Positions 1 to 5,815 of a stretch of DNA of 6,660 nt are shown one piece after another. Positions within the stretch are counted from its first letter, which is position 1; each line of letters begins with the position of its first letter. The DNA is from Candidatus Lindowiibacteriota bacterium (GTDB lineage Bacteria; Lindowbacteria; 2-12-FULL-62-27): assembly GCA_023249255.1 (NCBI GenBank), contig JAHFCY010000188.1, positions 1 to 6,660 on the forward strand, given 5' to 3'. A model generated the notes under the pieces. The model saw only the letters and a program-made list of their open reading frames with translations, was not told the origin of the DNA and made no database searches. Both the position numbers and the translations under genes were made by a program.

Positions 1-2
1 TA

Positions 3-137
3 GACGTGAGCAGGGTGGATGCCCGCAAGATAAGGACCAACATTTCGAGAACCCTCCTCGATACCAAAAGCGCAACGGCATCTGGCGGGAATGCCCGCAC
101 ACCCAAGGGGTCTGAATGGCTGAGAAAACATACATAG
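3..137 (+). CDS. 3' end of an upstream gene, unassigned (partial)
   Basis: Two + frames are open from the window edge. The one reported is read from base 3, gives 44 residues and stops at TAG 135-137, overlapping the next gene by 22 bases. It looks more protein-like (its end reads RTPKGSEWLRKHT). The other is read from base 2, gives 37 residues and stops at TGA 113-115, directly before the ATG at 116. That spacing is neat, but the residues (two Cys, many Gln, His and Pro) look less natural. Only one is likely to be real, and neither tail is recognised. The gene start lies outside the window. Confidence 0.25.
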   Translation, partial: DVSRVDARKIRTNISRTLLDTKSATASGGNARTPKGSEWLRKHT

Positions 138-961
138 AATGGGCCGACTCGACGCTGAATCTCATGGCCGGTTGTGACGGGTGTGAATTGTGGAAACCGG
201 CGGCCGGTATCAATCACTGTTACGCTGGCACACTCACAAGACGATATGAGGGCGAAAAGGGCTGGCCGGTGAAGTTTGAGACACCGCTGATATTCCCCGA
301 AAGAATCAAAAAAGCATTGGCGTGGTCTGACCTGACGGGGAAGAACAGGCCCGACAAACCATGGTTGAACGGATTGCCCCGAATCATTTTCCTGAACGAC
401 ATGGGAGACACATTCACAGAATCATTGCCAGTCGATTGGCTTGCGCCGTTCCTTTCGCAGATAGCCGAAAGTCCCCACCAGTGGTTGATCCTCACCAAGC
501 GGCCGAGACGATTTGCGGAATTCGCAGGACAACATCCTCTCCCCAAAAACGTGTGGGCAGGTACGTCTGTCACCGGCCCGGGCACCCTGAAGCGAGTCAC
601 CGAGCTTCTGCGTGTTCCGGCCACGATTCGGTTTCTATCAGCCGAGCCTCTACTGGCTCCGGTGGATTTGTCGATGTCCCTCGGTCTCGAATGGTCAGAC
701 GTTCAGGAGACGTGGATCGACAATCGCGAGTGGGTGCTTAGCGGCAAACCACGCGGTATCTCGTTTGTCATCGTTGGCGGTGAGAGCGGTCCGGGTGCGC
801 GTCCTATGAATCCGGATTGGGCGCGAACAATCCGGCGCCAATGCGCGGCATCCGGTGCGGCATTTTTTATGAAACAGATGGATAAGATACAGCCGATTCC
901 CGACGATCTTTTTGTCCGCCAATTCCCCTGTCCGACCGATAGTCGTGCTCATCAAGGCTGA
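116..961 (+). CDS. DUF5131 / phage Gp37-Gp68 family protein
   Basis: This 281-residue protein belongs to the DUF5131 family, named after phage Gp37/Gp68 proteins; its biochemical function is not established. Visible family features are the opening IEWADSTLNLMAGC (residues 7-20), three cysteines at 20, 23 and 35 with C35 in CYA, ILTKRPRR (125-132), SAEPLL (175-180), IVGGESGPGARP (219-230) and FFMKQM (250-255) near the C-terminus. Family members usually show a Cys-x7-Cys-x2-Cys arrangement resembling radical-SAM cluster sites. Here the spacing is Cys-x2-Cys-x11-Cys, so cluster binding is an inference. The length is about normal for the family, and the protein is soluble with no signal or membrane segment. 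The ATG is preceded by AAGGGG at 105-110, a usable ribosome site. Its 3' end overlaps the methyltransferase gene, suggesting coupled translation and perhaps a shared role in nucleic-acid modification. Confidence 0.9.
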   Translation: MAEKTYIEWADSTLNLMAGCDGCELWKPAAGINHCYAGTLTRRYEGEKGWPVKFETPLIFPERIKKALAWSDLTGKNRPDKPWLNGLPRIIFLNDMGDTFTESLPVDWLAPFLSQIAESPHQWLILTKRPRRFAEFAGQHPLPKNVWAGTSVTGPGTLKRVTELLRVPATIRFLSAEPLLAPVDLSMSLGLEWSDVQETWIDNREWVLSGKPRGISFVIVGGESGPGARPMNPDWARTIRRQCAASGAAFFMKQMDKIQPIPDDLFVRQFPCPTDSRAHQG

Positions 962-2279
962 CGCGAGAAGAATCCCTCTCCGCGATAAGAGCGTCCACTG
1001 CGTTGTCACGTCCCCTCCGTATTGGGGCGGCCTCCGCGATTACAAAATACGGCCTTCTGTCTGGGGTGGGGATCCCGCATGCAAGCACAAATGGAGTCAT
1101 GAGATCGTAAGGGCTTTGCGCGGAACGGTTGGTGATTATTCGACGCTCGAAGGGAGGAAGCTGGCTCCCGGACGCGTTCGGTTTGCACGCCAAGGCGCTT
1201 TCTGCCGGCGGTGCAAGGCTTGGCTGGGTGCCCTCGGCGCGGAGCCCACGCCGGAGATGTATGTCCAACATCTGGTTGAGGTGTTCAGGGAAATTCGCCG
1301 GGTCCTTCGTGATGACGGAAGTGTCTGGCTGAACATCGGGGATTGTTTCATATCCAGCTGGTCATGTGCTCGGCGGAGTCGCATTGGAAACCCGGCGGCC
1401 GAATCAGAAAATCGAATGAACAGAATTTCCGGACATTTGAAGGAAAAGGATTTGGCCGGAATTCCTTTCCGAGTCGTGTTTGCTCTACAGACGGACGGTT
1501 GGTGGTGGCGTCAAAAAATTACGTGGTGCAAGGTCGCGCCGACCCCGGAATCTGTGAAGGACCGGCCATCATCGGCCACCGAAGAAATATTTCTGCTCAC
1601 CAAGCGGCAGGACTACTTCTACGATCACGTCGCCGTCAGGGAACCTCACAAACAATCCTCTTTGGCGCGGGCGTTGCGACAACGACACTGCGGAAAATAT
1701 GAAGACAGTCTGCATTTTGAACATGGAAACCTGAAACGCGGCCGCGGATACGGTCCGGACGGGGATCCGGATACTGTGTGCCACCCGGCCGGTCGAAACA
1801 TGCTGAATTATTGGGTGCTGGGCCCTGCACCGTTTCCAGAGGCGCACTTCGCCACCTTCCCGCCCGAAATACCCAAGCGTGCCATTTTAGCTGGTACGTC
1901 TCAGAAAGGTTGCTGTCCCAGATGCGGATCCCAATGGGAACGAATTGTTGTGGACGATTCCGAGTCCCGCGTATCCTCTTCATCTTCCCTTTATCCAGAA
2001 GGAAGCACGGCGAGGCGTCTGGCTCTGCTGCGTCAGACGGCAAGGAAGAACGGCCGAGAGTATCAATACAAAATTCACGCCGATCGCTGGCGTCCTGGAT
2101 GTCAGTGTCGCCAAACCCAAACAATGCCAAGCGTGGTGCTTGATCCGTTTGTGGGATCCGGCACGACCGCCCGGGCCGCCGAAGAACTTGGGCGCCGGTG
2201 GATCGGAATTGATCTGGGCTACCATGATATTTCCAAACGACGTGTCGCCGGTGCCACGCCGGCGCTTTCACTCGTGTAA
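945..2279 (+). CDS. Site-specific DNA methyltransferase, beta class (N4-cytosine or N6-adenine)
   Basis: This enzyme transfers a methyl group from S-adenosylmethionine to a base in DNA. From GTG 945 it has 444 residues. The catalytic motif IV TSPPYWG (residues 22-28) comes first and the SAM-binding region VVLDPFVGSGTT (397-408) lies near the C-terminus, which is the beta-class order. SPPY is commoner in N4-cytosine enzymes and DPPY in N6-adenine enzymes, so m4C is favoured but not proved. TPESVKDR and the following EEIFLLTKRQDYFYDH block (around residues 200-225) are typical of phage-type members. Cysteines C46, C87/C90, C323/C324/C327 and C386/C388 suggest zinc-ribbon insertions. Most relatives begin just before the 'ADARRIPL' segment, which favours GTG 945; TTG 912 would add 11 residues. 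Neither has a clear Shine-Dalgarno, so translation probably depends on the overlapping upstream gene (17 bases). No restriction endonuclease is seen, so it looks like an orphan enzyme. Confidence 0.92.
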   Translation: MLIKADARRIPLRDKSVHCVVTSPPYWGGLRDYKIRPSVWGGDPACKHKWSHEIVRALRGTVGDYSTLEGRKLAPGRVRFARQGAFCRRCKAWLGALGAEPTPEMYVQHLVEVFREIRRVLRDDGSVWLNIGDCFISSWSCARRSRIGNPAAESENRMNRISGHLKEKDLAGIPFRVVFALQTDGWWWRQKITWCKVAPTPESVKDRPSSATEEIFLLTKRQDYFYDHVAVREPHKQSSLARALRQRHCGKYEDSLHFEHGNLKRGRGYGPDGDPDTVCHPAGRNMLNYWVLGPAPFPEAHFATFPPEIPKRAILAGTSQKGCCPRCGSQWERIVVDDSESRVSSSSSLYPEGSTARRLALLRQTARKNGREYQYKIHADRWRPGCQCRQTQTMPSVVLDPFVGSGTTARAAEELGRRWIGIDLGYHDISKRRVAGATPALSLV

Positions 2280-2383
2280 CAACAAAGCCTGCCCTGTACC
2301 ATCACAAAGAAAGGAGTGCGTGCAAATCGTCCGACCGCTCATGCGTCCGTGCTAACGAGTGGGAGAGAAAAACAAAAACGGAC

Positions 2384-2388
2384 GGAGG
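2384..2388 (+). promoter_or_regulatory. Ribosome binding site that sets the ligase start
   Basis: GGAGG lies 9 bases before ATG 2398. The longer in-frame GTG start at 2359 has no comparable site and would add a lysine-rich tail not expected before a WGR domain. This favours 2398. The rest of the 2280-2397 gap shows no clear promoter or terminator. Confidence 0.75.
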
Positions 2389-2397
2389 CAAAGTAAA

Positions 2398-3453
2398 ATG
2401 ATCATCGAGAAAGCCGACCTTTACTTCAAGGAGGGGTCGAGTGACAAGGAATACCATGCACGGATCGAAAAAAACGGCGACGGTTTCGTCGTCAACTTCG
2501 AGTACGGCCGCCGAGGATCGACACTCACCGCCGGAACAAAAACACAAAATCTGATATCGCTGGACGAGGCGAAGAAAATATTTACCAAACTGGTAAAGGA
2601 AAAAATGGCCAAAGGCTATTCGCCGGGCGAGGCCGGCACACCCTACGCCAGCACAGGCAAAGAGGCGACCGACACCGGCATCCGGCCGCAGCTTCTGAAC
2701 GAAATTGAAGAGCATGTCATGACCGCGCTGATTGCGGACAATAACTTCTACGCCCAGGAAAAACACAACGGCAAACGAATCCTCCTTCAGAAAACAGAAG
2801 CGGACGTCGCAGGCATCAACAAAAAGGGACTTGTCTGCGGAATACCGGCGGCATTCTCGGAGGCGGCAAATGGAATCGACGGAACTTTCGTCTTAGACGG
2901 AGAGGCGTGCGGCGAGACATATCACGCCTTCGACCTGCTCGAACTAAACGGCGAGGACATGCGGCGTCTGCCCTACGCCACGCGCCTGACAAATCTCGCG
3001 GCCATTTTAGCAAATGTCAAAAAGACCATCCTGCTTGTAGAGACAGCCCAAACGGAGAAACAGAAAACGCTCCTCGTGAAAAAACTAAGAGAAGACAACA
3101 AAGAGGGTGTCGTCTTCAAAATGAAAGCCGCCCCTTACACACCGGGCAAGCCGAACAGCGGAGGAACTCAGCTCAAATTCAAATTTGAGGCGACGCTCTC
3201 CGCGATCGTCTCCCGAATCAATGACAAAAGAAGCGTCGGCCTGCAGCTGGTCGATGGAAAGGTACGGGTAGACGTTGGTAATGTCACAATCCCTCCAAAC
3301 CAGGAAATTCCCAAAGTCGGCGATGTCGTGGAAATCCTTTACCTCTACGGACACAGAGGCGGATCGCTCGTTCAGCCCCGGTGCCTCGGAGTGCGAGACG
3401 ATGAAGATGCCGAGAACTGCCGACTCGGCCAAGTCAAATATAAACCAGAATGA
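2398..3453 (+). CDS. WGR-domain ATP-dependent DNA ligase
   Basis: This 351-residue enzyme should seal nicks in duplex DNA using ATP through a covalent lysyl-AMP intermediate. Residues 1-75 form a WGR domain, with the signature FEYGRRG at 34-40 (Tyr in place of the usual Trp); WGR domains in PARP proteins bind DNA ends. The nucleotidyltransferase domain follows: motif I KHNGKR (122-127, K122 the predicted nucleophile), motif III LDGE (166-169) with FDLL (178-181), motif IV EGVVFK (236-241) and motif V LKFKF (259-263). An OB-fold of about 80 residues ends the protein. Motif I is normally KxDG; here Asn replaces Asp. All other motifs look intact, so activity is likely. WGR-ligase fusions occur in phage and accessory regions and are separate from Ku-linked NHEJ ligases; no Ku gene is present. 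The stop overlaps an ATG by four bases (ATGA, 3450-3453). Confidence 0.93.
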   Translation: MIIEKADLYFKEGSSDKEYHARIEKNGDGFVVNFEYGRRGSTLTAGTKTQNLISLDEAKKIFTKLVKEKMAKGYSPGEAGTPYASTGKEATDTGIRPQLLNEIEEHVMTALIADNNFYAQEKHNGKRILLQKTEADVAGINKKGLVCGIPAAFSEAANGIDGTFVLDGEACGETYHAFDLLELNGEDMRRLPYATRLTNLAAILANVKKTILLVETAQTEKQKTLLVKKLREDNKEGVVFKMKAAPYTPGKPNSGGTQLKFKFEATLSAIVSRINDKRSVGLQLVDGKVRVDVGNVTIPPNQEIPKVGDVVEILYLYGHRGGSLVQPRCLGVRDDEDAENCRLGQVKYKPE

Positions 3454-3557
3454 TCGCCAGCAAGCCAACCCTGTACCTTCTGAAAAAGGATTGGCACAAA
3501 AATTTTGATGTGCCTATTCCCATGTCGATCGACCCGACTGCCGCCATGCTATGTGGT

Positions 3558-3565
3558 GGAGGTGA
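3558..3565 (+). promoter_or_regulatory. Strong internal Shine-Dalgarno, GGAGGTGA
   Basis: GGAGGTGA sits 7 bases before ATG 3573, inside the longer reading frame that begins at 3450. A near-full match to the anti-Shine-Dalgarno at ideal spacing favours 3573 as the main start of this gene. Confidence 0.6.
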
Positions 3566-3572
3566 GACCCCA

Positions 3573-3881
3573 ATGAAAAATAACATCGTTCCAATTGTCC
3601 GGCAGGATGGTCTGACAATCTTCGAGGATGAAAACGACCCCACATTGAATGCAATCCGAAGACGTGGGACACGGCAACAGGTAATCCTTGCGGTCGCTTT
3701 CCGGAGATTTCAACAGATAGCTCTGGGATATTCTGCGAAATGGGCGCCGGACCTTTACGATCAGCTTCGGCGGGCGGTTGACCACAAAGCGTTGCCGGTA
3801 ACGGATGAGGTGGTGTCGATGTTGCCGATCCACCAGCAGGAAAAGTCGGTCGAACTTGGCGAGGCGGTGGTTGTGTCGTGA
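3573..3881 (+). CDS. Hypothetical protein, 102 residues (143 if started at 3450)
   Basis: The family is not recognised. From ATG 3573 the product is a soluble 102-residue protein. Its middle is Arg-rich (IRRRGTRQQVILAVAFRRFQQ, roughly residues 26-46) and looks helical, followed by a short alternating segment. There is no membrane segment or signal peptide. The same frame is open from ATG 3450, whose ATGA overlaps the ligase stop; that start would add 41 residues including LYLLKKDWHKNFDVPIP, but has no Shine-Dalgarno of its own. The 3573 start has a very strong one. Both starts could be used, the upper one by coupling to ligase translation. The stop overlaps the next gene's GTG by four bases. 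The position directly after the ligase suggests the same transcript; function cannot be assigned. Confidence 0.65.
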   Translation: MKNNIVPIVRQDGLTIFEDENDPTLNAIRRRGTRQQVILAVAFRRFQQIALGYSAKWAPDLYDQLRRAVDHKALPVTDEVVSMLPIHQQEKSVELGEAVVVS

Positions 3882-4042
3882 GCGATCGCAAAACAAGGCT
3901 CGAAAATTATTACAGAGAGAAGGCCAAGAAGGAAAAGCACAAAGAGGGCGAAATCGAAATTGACGACAACGCCACAGTAAATCTTTGTCCGCAAGAGGGA
4001 GGCGCATACGTTCAGGCATGGGTCTGGATTTATAGAAAATAA
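3878..4042 (+). CDS. Small hypothetical protein, 54 residues
   Basis: A GTG start overlaps the preceding stop in a GTGA junction (3878-3881), a common arrangement for coupled translation. The N-terminal half is highly charged (YYREKAKKEKHKEGEIEI, residues 11-28). The C-terminal part contains EGGAYVQAWVWIYRK (residues 40-54). A charged start followed by a 'GAYVQAWVW' ending recalls small phage and plasmid proteins I have seen described only as hypothetical; this is pattern memory, not a search result. No catalytic motif or membrane helix is seen. The ribosome site is indistinct (GAGG at 3861-3864 is rather far away), so coupling to the upstream gene is likely. It is short enough to be missed by length-limited gene callers. 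Confidence 0.6.
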   Translation: MSDRKTRLENYYREKAKKEKHKEGEIEIDDNATVNLCPQEGGAYVQAWVWIYRK

Positions 4043-4117
4043 ATCTTGAACTGTGCCCCGTGCTATTGATTGATGGTGCGGCTCGGACACGCAAAAAAAG
4101 AATCGAGGTCACACCCA

Positions 4118-4474
4118 ATGGGAAAGGTTTATTCTCCACCGAAGGCATTACAAGTGCCGAGATTCGATGATTGCGGCAGGGATTTTCATGCCTACGACCA
4201 AGCACAGGCCAAATTTGTAGAGAGTGTGAAGACATGGGCGAAAACAAACAGCCGGGGTGAATTTTCCGGCGAAGAAGTTTTCTTCCCTCATGCGGACGGT
4301 TATGCAAGATATGTTGTTTTGTCTCTCAAGCCCGTCGTTTTAATTCATTTGCCTGTAGGCGATGCTTGGCAATATCCATATATCGAACGTCTACTTGCAA
4401 AGGATATTATCGCGCGGATCAGGTCTGACAAAAGCTTGGCGGAAGCATTCGCGCCGGCCGGGCAGACCGGATAG
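4118..4474 (+). CDS. Hypothetical protein, 118 residues
   Basis: The family is not recognised with certainty. ATG 4118 is chosen because GAGGT at 4105-4109 lies 8 bases upstream; the frame is open to TTG 4070, but that region has no ribosome site. The protein is soluble, with a basic N-terminus, then an alternating aromatic and polar segment (FDDCGRDFHAYDQAQAKF, about residues 18-35), a hydrophobic strand-like stretch YARYVVLSLKPVVLIHLPVGD (about 64-84) and a helical C-terminal part WQYPYIERLLAKDIIARI (about 86-103). This looks like a compact alpha/beta fold with the best-defined motif at 'LIHLPVGDAWQYPY'. Seventy-five bases separate it from the gene before, and 18 bases lie between its stop and the next ATG. 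Its role is unknown. Confidence 0.7.
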   Translation: MGKVYSPPKALQVPRFDDCGRDFHAYDQAQAKFVESVKTWAKTNSRGEFSGEEVFFPHADGYARYVVLSLKPVVLIHLPVGDAWQYPYIERLLAKDIIARIRSDKSLAEAFAPAGQTG

Positions 4475-4492
4475 GCGGAAAGGAGAACGCGC

Positions 4493-4669
4493 ATGAAAAC
4501 CAAAATCGTGATTTATGTTGACGGTGGGACGGTGCAGTCCGTCTATTCCAATCTGGACGGAGAGAAAATCGACGTGGTGTTGGTCGATGCGGACAATCTC
4601 ACCGAAGAGGGCAGGAACGCCGAGAATGTCCTGAAACGGGAAACCCGCGAGTTGAACGAGGTGTTCTGA
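4493..4669 (+). CDS. Small hypothetical protein, 58 residues
   Basis: ATG 4493 follows AAGGAG at 4480-4485 with 7-base spacing, and the stop overlaps the next start by one base (TGATG). The product begins MKTKIVIYVDGGTVQSVYSN, which suggests a beta-strand pair around a Gly-Gly turn, followed by KIDVVLVDADN and an acidic helical tail with EEGRNAENVLKRETRELNEV. Small proteins of this form (strand, GG-x-VQ-V-x-S, then VxLVDxDN) recur in phage and conjugative-element genomes without assigned function; this is recalled, not searched. It is probably co-translated with the following gene. There is no membrane segment or metal-binding motif. Confidence 0.68.
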   Translation: MKTKIVIYVDGGTVQSVYSNLDGEKIDVVLVDADNLTEEGRNAENVLKRETRELNEVF

Positions 4670-4932
4670 TGAAACCCGTCTACGTTGTCGCGTGGGAATA
4701 TGACGGAGGCGGTGGATTCGATTGGTATCATACGGAATCCGCCCAGAAGGAAGCATTTGAACGGGAGAAAGAGAACGTCAGGGAATTTTCCTGCGCCGGT
4801 TGGAAGGCGATCAAATTTAGCCACAAGGTCAGATCGTACAAGACGGCGACAGCAGAAATTGATTCGCGCCTGACAGAATTTTTCGCCGCCGCATCCCGGA
4901 GTCGCTCGAATCGTTGCCGTGCTACGGGATGA
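4669..4932 (+). CDS. Hypothetical protein of a phage/plasmid type, 87 residues
   Basis: The start codon shares one base with the preceding stop. The protein opens MKPVYVVAWEYDGGGGFDWY, then has a helix with many Glu and Lys (residues 24-38, EKEAFEREKENV-like), a short strand segment and a final helix DSRLTEFFAAASRSR. An opening of the form 'YVV-x-W-x-YD-x-GGGF-x-WY' followed by a Glu-rich helix is familiar from small accessory proteins in phages and plasmids with no known function. The last ten residues (SNRCRATG end) are Arg- and Ser-rich and look less conserved, so the natural stop may have shifted. Pairing with the 58-residue gene suggests the two products work together or share regulation, which is inference. 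Confidence 0.75.
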   Translation: MKPVYVVAWEYDGGGGFDWYHTESAQKEAFEREKENVREFSCAGWKAIKFSHKVRSYKTATAEIDSRLTEFFAAASRSRSNRCRATG

Positions 4933-4934
4933 AG

Positions 4935-4953
4935 GGCACGTCGAGAACGTGCC
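4935..4953 (+). other. Perfect 7-bp hairpin after the 4669-4932 gene
   Basis: GGCACGT (4935-4941) and ACGTGCC (4947-4953) form a perfect stem with a five-base loop, starting two bases after the stop of the preceding gene. It is followed by AAAAGA rather than a T-run, so it is not a standard intrinsic terminator. It could protect an mRNA end, attenuate transcription into the next gene, or bind a dimeric regulator as DNA. Confidence 0.5.
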
Positions 4954-4978
4954 AAAAGACGCGCGGAGGTGAAATGTA

Positions 4979-5191
4979 ATGAGCGAGGTGAGAGAGTCGG
5001 AGTACAACGGCAAACCGTTACTCGGCATCTTCAAGGACAAGGACGATAATTTCGGGTTCAAATTCGGCCTGCAAAAGGCGCAACGCATTTTGAAGCACGT
5101 CGACGAAATCAAGGCGTTCGTCGAGAAGCACGCGAAGACGACGGCGGACGTAGGACACGCGCCCAACGTCAACCGAGACTTGGGAGCCTGA
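4979..5191 (+). CDS. Hypothetical protein, 70 residues
   Basis: ATG 4979 is preceded by GGAGGTGA (4965-4972), a strong ribosome site with 6-base spacing. The protein starts with a charged segment, then has EYNGKPLLGIFKD (about residues 8-20) and FGFKFGLQKAQRILKHVDEI (about 25-44), and ends with a Lys- and Glu-rich helix. The pattern 'NGKP-strand-FGFKFGL-x-KA-x-x-IL' followed by a helix of the IKAFVEKH kind is one I associate with short, uncharacterised phage or plasmid proteins; no function is known. It looks like one strand-turn-strand unit with an amphipathic helix, too small for an enzyme. It is separated from the gene before by 46 bases that include the 7-bp hairpin. Confidence 0.72.
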   Translation: MSEVRESEYNGKPLLGIFKDKDDNFGFKFGLQKAQRILKHVDEIKAFVEKHAKTTADVGHAPNVNRDLGA

Positions 5192-5230
5192 ACGAACGGG
5201 GTGGCACAAAGCGGAACGCCTTAAAGTTTT

Positions 5231-5253
5231 CCGGCCGCCGATGATAGCCGGCG
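5231..5253 (+). other. GC-rich inverted repeat in the 5192-5303 gap
   Basis: CCGGC (5231-5235) can pair with GCCGG (5247-5251); alternatively CGCCG (5236-5240) pairs with CGGCG (5249-5253). Flanking TTTT (5227-5230) and AAAA (5256-5259) could extend the first form across a four-base bulge. No T-run follows, so a terminator is not supported. It may be an operator or an mRNA hairpin before the 5304 gene. Confidence 0.3.
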
Positions 5254-5303
5254 ATAAAACACGCCCCGATTTTCTTCATACAACGTAAAGGAGAAATAGA
5301 CCG

Positions 5304-5579
5304 ATGAAATTCTTTTTCGGCACGCTTGAAATCACAAACGGAGAATACACCTACTTTTCACACGCGGTATTTACAGCGGTTTCGATGAAGGCCGCGCAAA
5401 AGGAGCAGGCAAAAAGGGCAAAGGACTTCTACCCGACAAACGGGAAGGCGGAAGTGCTCCGAGCCGACAAGACCGTCCGTGGTTACTTTGGACACAACGG
5501 AGAAGTCTTCACAGAATGCGCCGGTCTGCGCGAAATAGACAAATCAGATTTTCATGTACTGACCAAGTACATACCATGA
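5304..5579 (+). CDS. Hypothetical protein, 91 residues
   Basis: ATG 5304 lies 10 bases after AAAGGAG (5287-5293). The product begins MKFFFGTLEITNGEYTYFSH, then has an Ala/Lys/Glu-rich helix (about residues 25-42), a further strand region, YFGHNGEV and a closing 'GLREIDKSDFHVLTKYIP'. The opening 'F-G-x-LEITNGEY-x-Y' and the ending 'GLREI...F-x-VL-x-KYI' resemble a small family often met in phage and integrated elements with unknown function; I recall this rather than having searched it. No Cys cluster, nucleotide-binding loop or membrane segment is present. The stop overlaps the next ATG by four bases (ATGA, 5576-5579), so the two are probably translated together. The preceding 112-base gap may hold a promoter, but none is convincing. 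Confidence 0.75.
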   Translation: MKFFFGTLEITNGEYTYFSHAVFTAVSMKAAQKEQAKRAKDFYPTNGKAEVLRADKTVRGYFGHNGEVFTECAGLREIDKSDFHVLTKYIP

Positions 5580-5815
5580 CGGCGAAAACGATTCGGCGGA
5601 GGAGACACGTAAAAAGACTTTACGCGGTCGAGGTAATAGAGAAGCGCCTCGTCTCGGTCAGAGCGGCGTCCAGAAAGGACGCCATCCGAAGAGTGAACGC
5701 CGGTCAGGGGGACTACATGACCGAGGGCGGCGATGAAGTGGCAGTTCGCGCGCGGCTTTACAATCCCGACAAGAAGTACGCCGTGCTACAGGTCAGGACA
5801 AATAAACGCGCCTGA
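5576..5815 (+). CDS. Small basic hypothetical protein, 79 residues
   Basis: The start ATG at 5576 overlaps the preceding TGA (ATGA), which I prefer to the in-frame ATG 5516 lying deep inside the upstream gene. The N-terminus is strongly basic (KTIRRRRHVKRL, residues 4-15), then comes YAVEVIEKRLVSVRAASRKD (16-35), a strand-strand-helix start, and later DEVAVRARLYNPDKKYAVLQV (about 53-73). The alternating strand pattern with an Ala-rich helix suggests a small alpha/beta protein. The Arg-rich N-terminus could contact nucleic acid, which is an inference from charge only. It closes the run of small coupled genes; a region without a convincing gene follows directly. The family is not recognised. 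Confidence 0.72.
   Translation: MTAKTIRRRRHVKRLYAVEVIEKRLVSVRAASRKDAIRRVNAGQGDYMTEGGDEVAVRARLYNPDKKYAVLQVRTNKRA

Noticed and set aside
1636-2271. 211-codon open frame on the - strand
   Set aside because: It lies entirely inside the methyltransferase gene, antisense to recognised motifs, and has no family features.
2311-2355. AAGGAG followed by a GTG and an 11-codon frame in the methyltransferase-ligase gap
   Set aside because: The spacing is too short and the peptide too small to support a gene or leader peptide.
4046-4074. TTGAAC and ATTGAT spaced 17 bases apart as a sigma-70 promoter before the 4118 gene
   Set aside because: The -10 element matches only three of six consensus bases, which is no better than chance.
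3549-4307. 252-codon open frame on the - strand
   Set aside because: It is antisense to three + strand genes with good starts. Its Arg/Pro/His/Ser-rich composition is typical of a shadow frame.
4543-5172. 209-codon open frame on the - strand
   Set aside because: It is a shadow of three coupled + strand genes and has low-complexity Ser/Phe/Cys composition with no motif.
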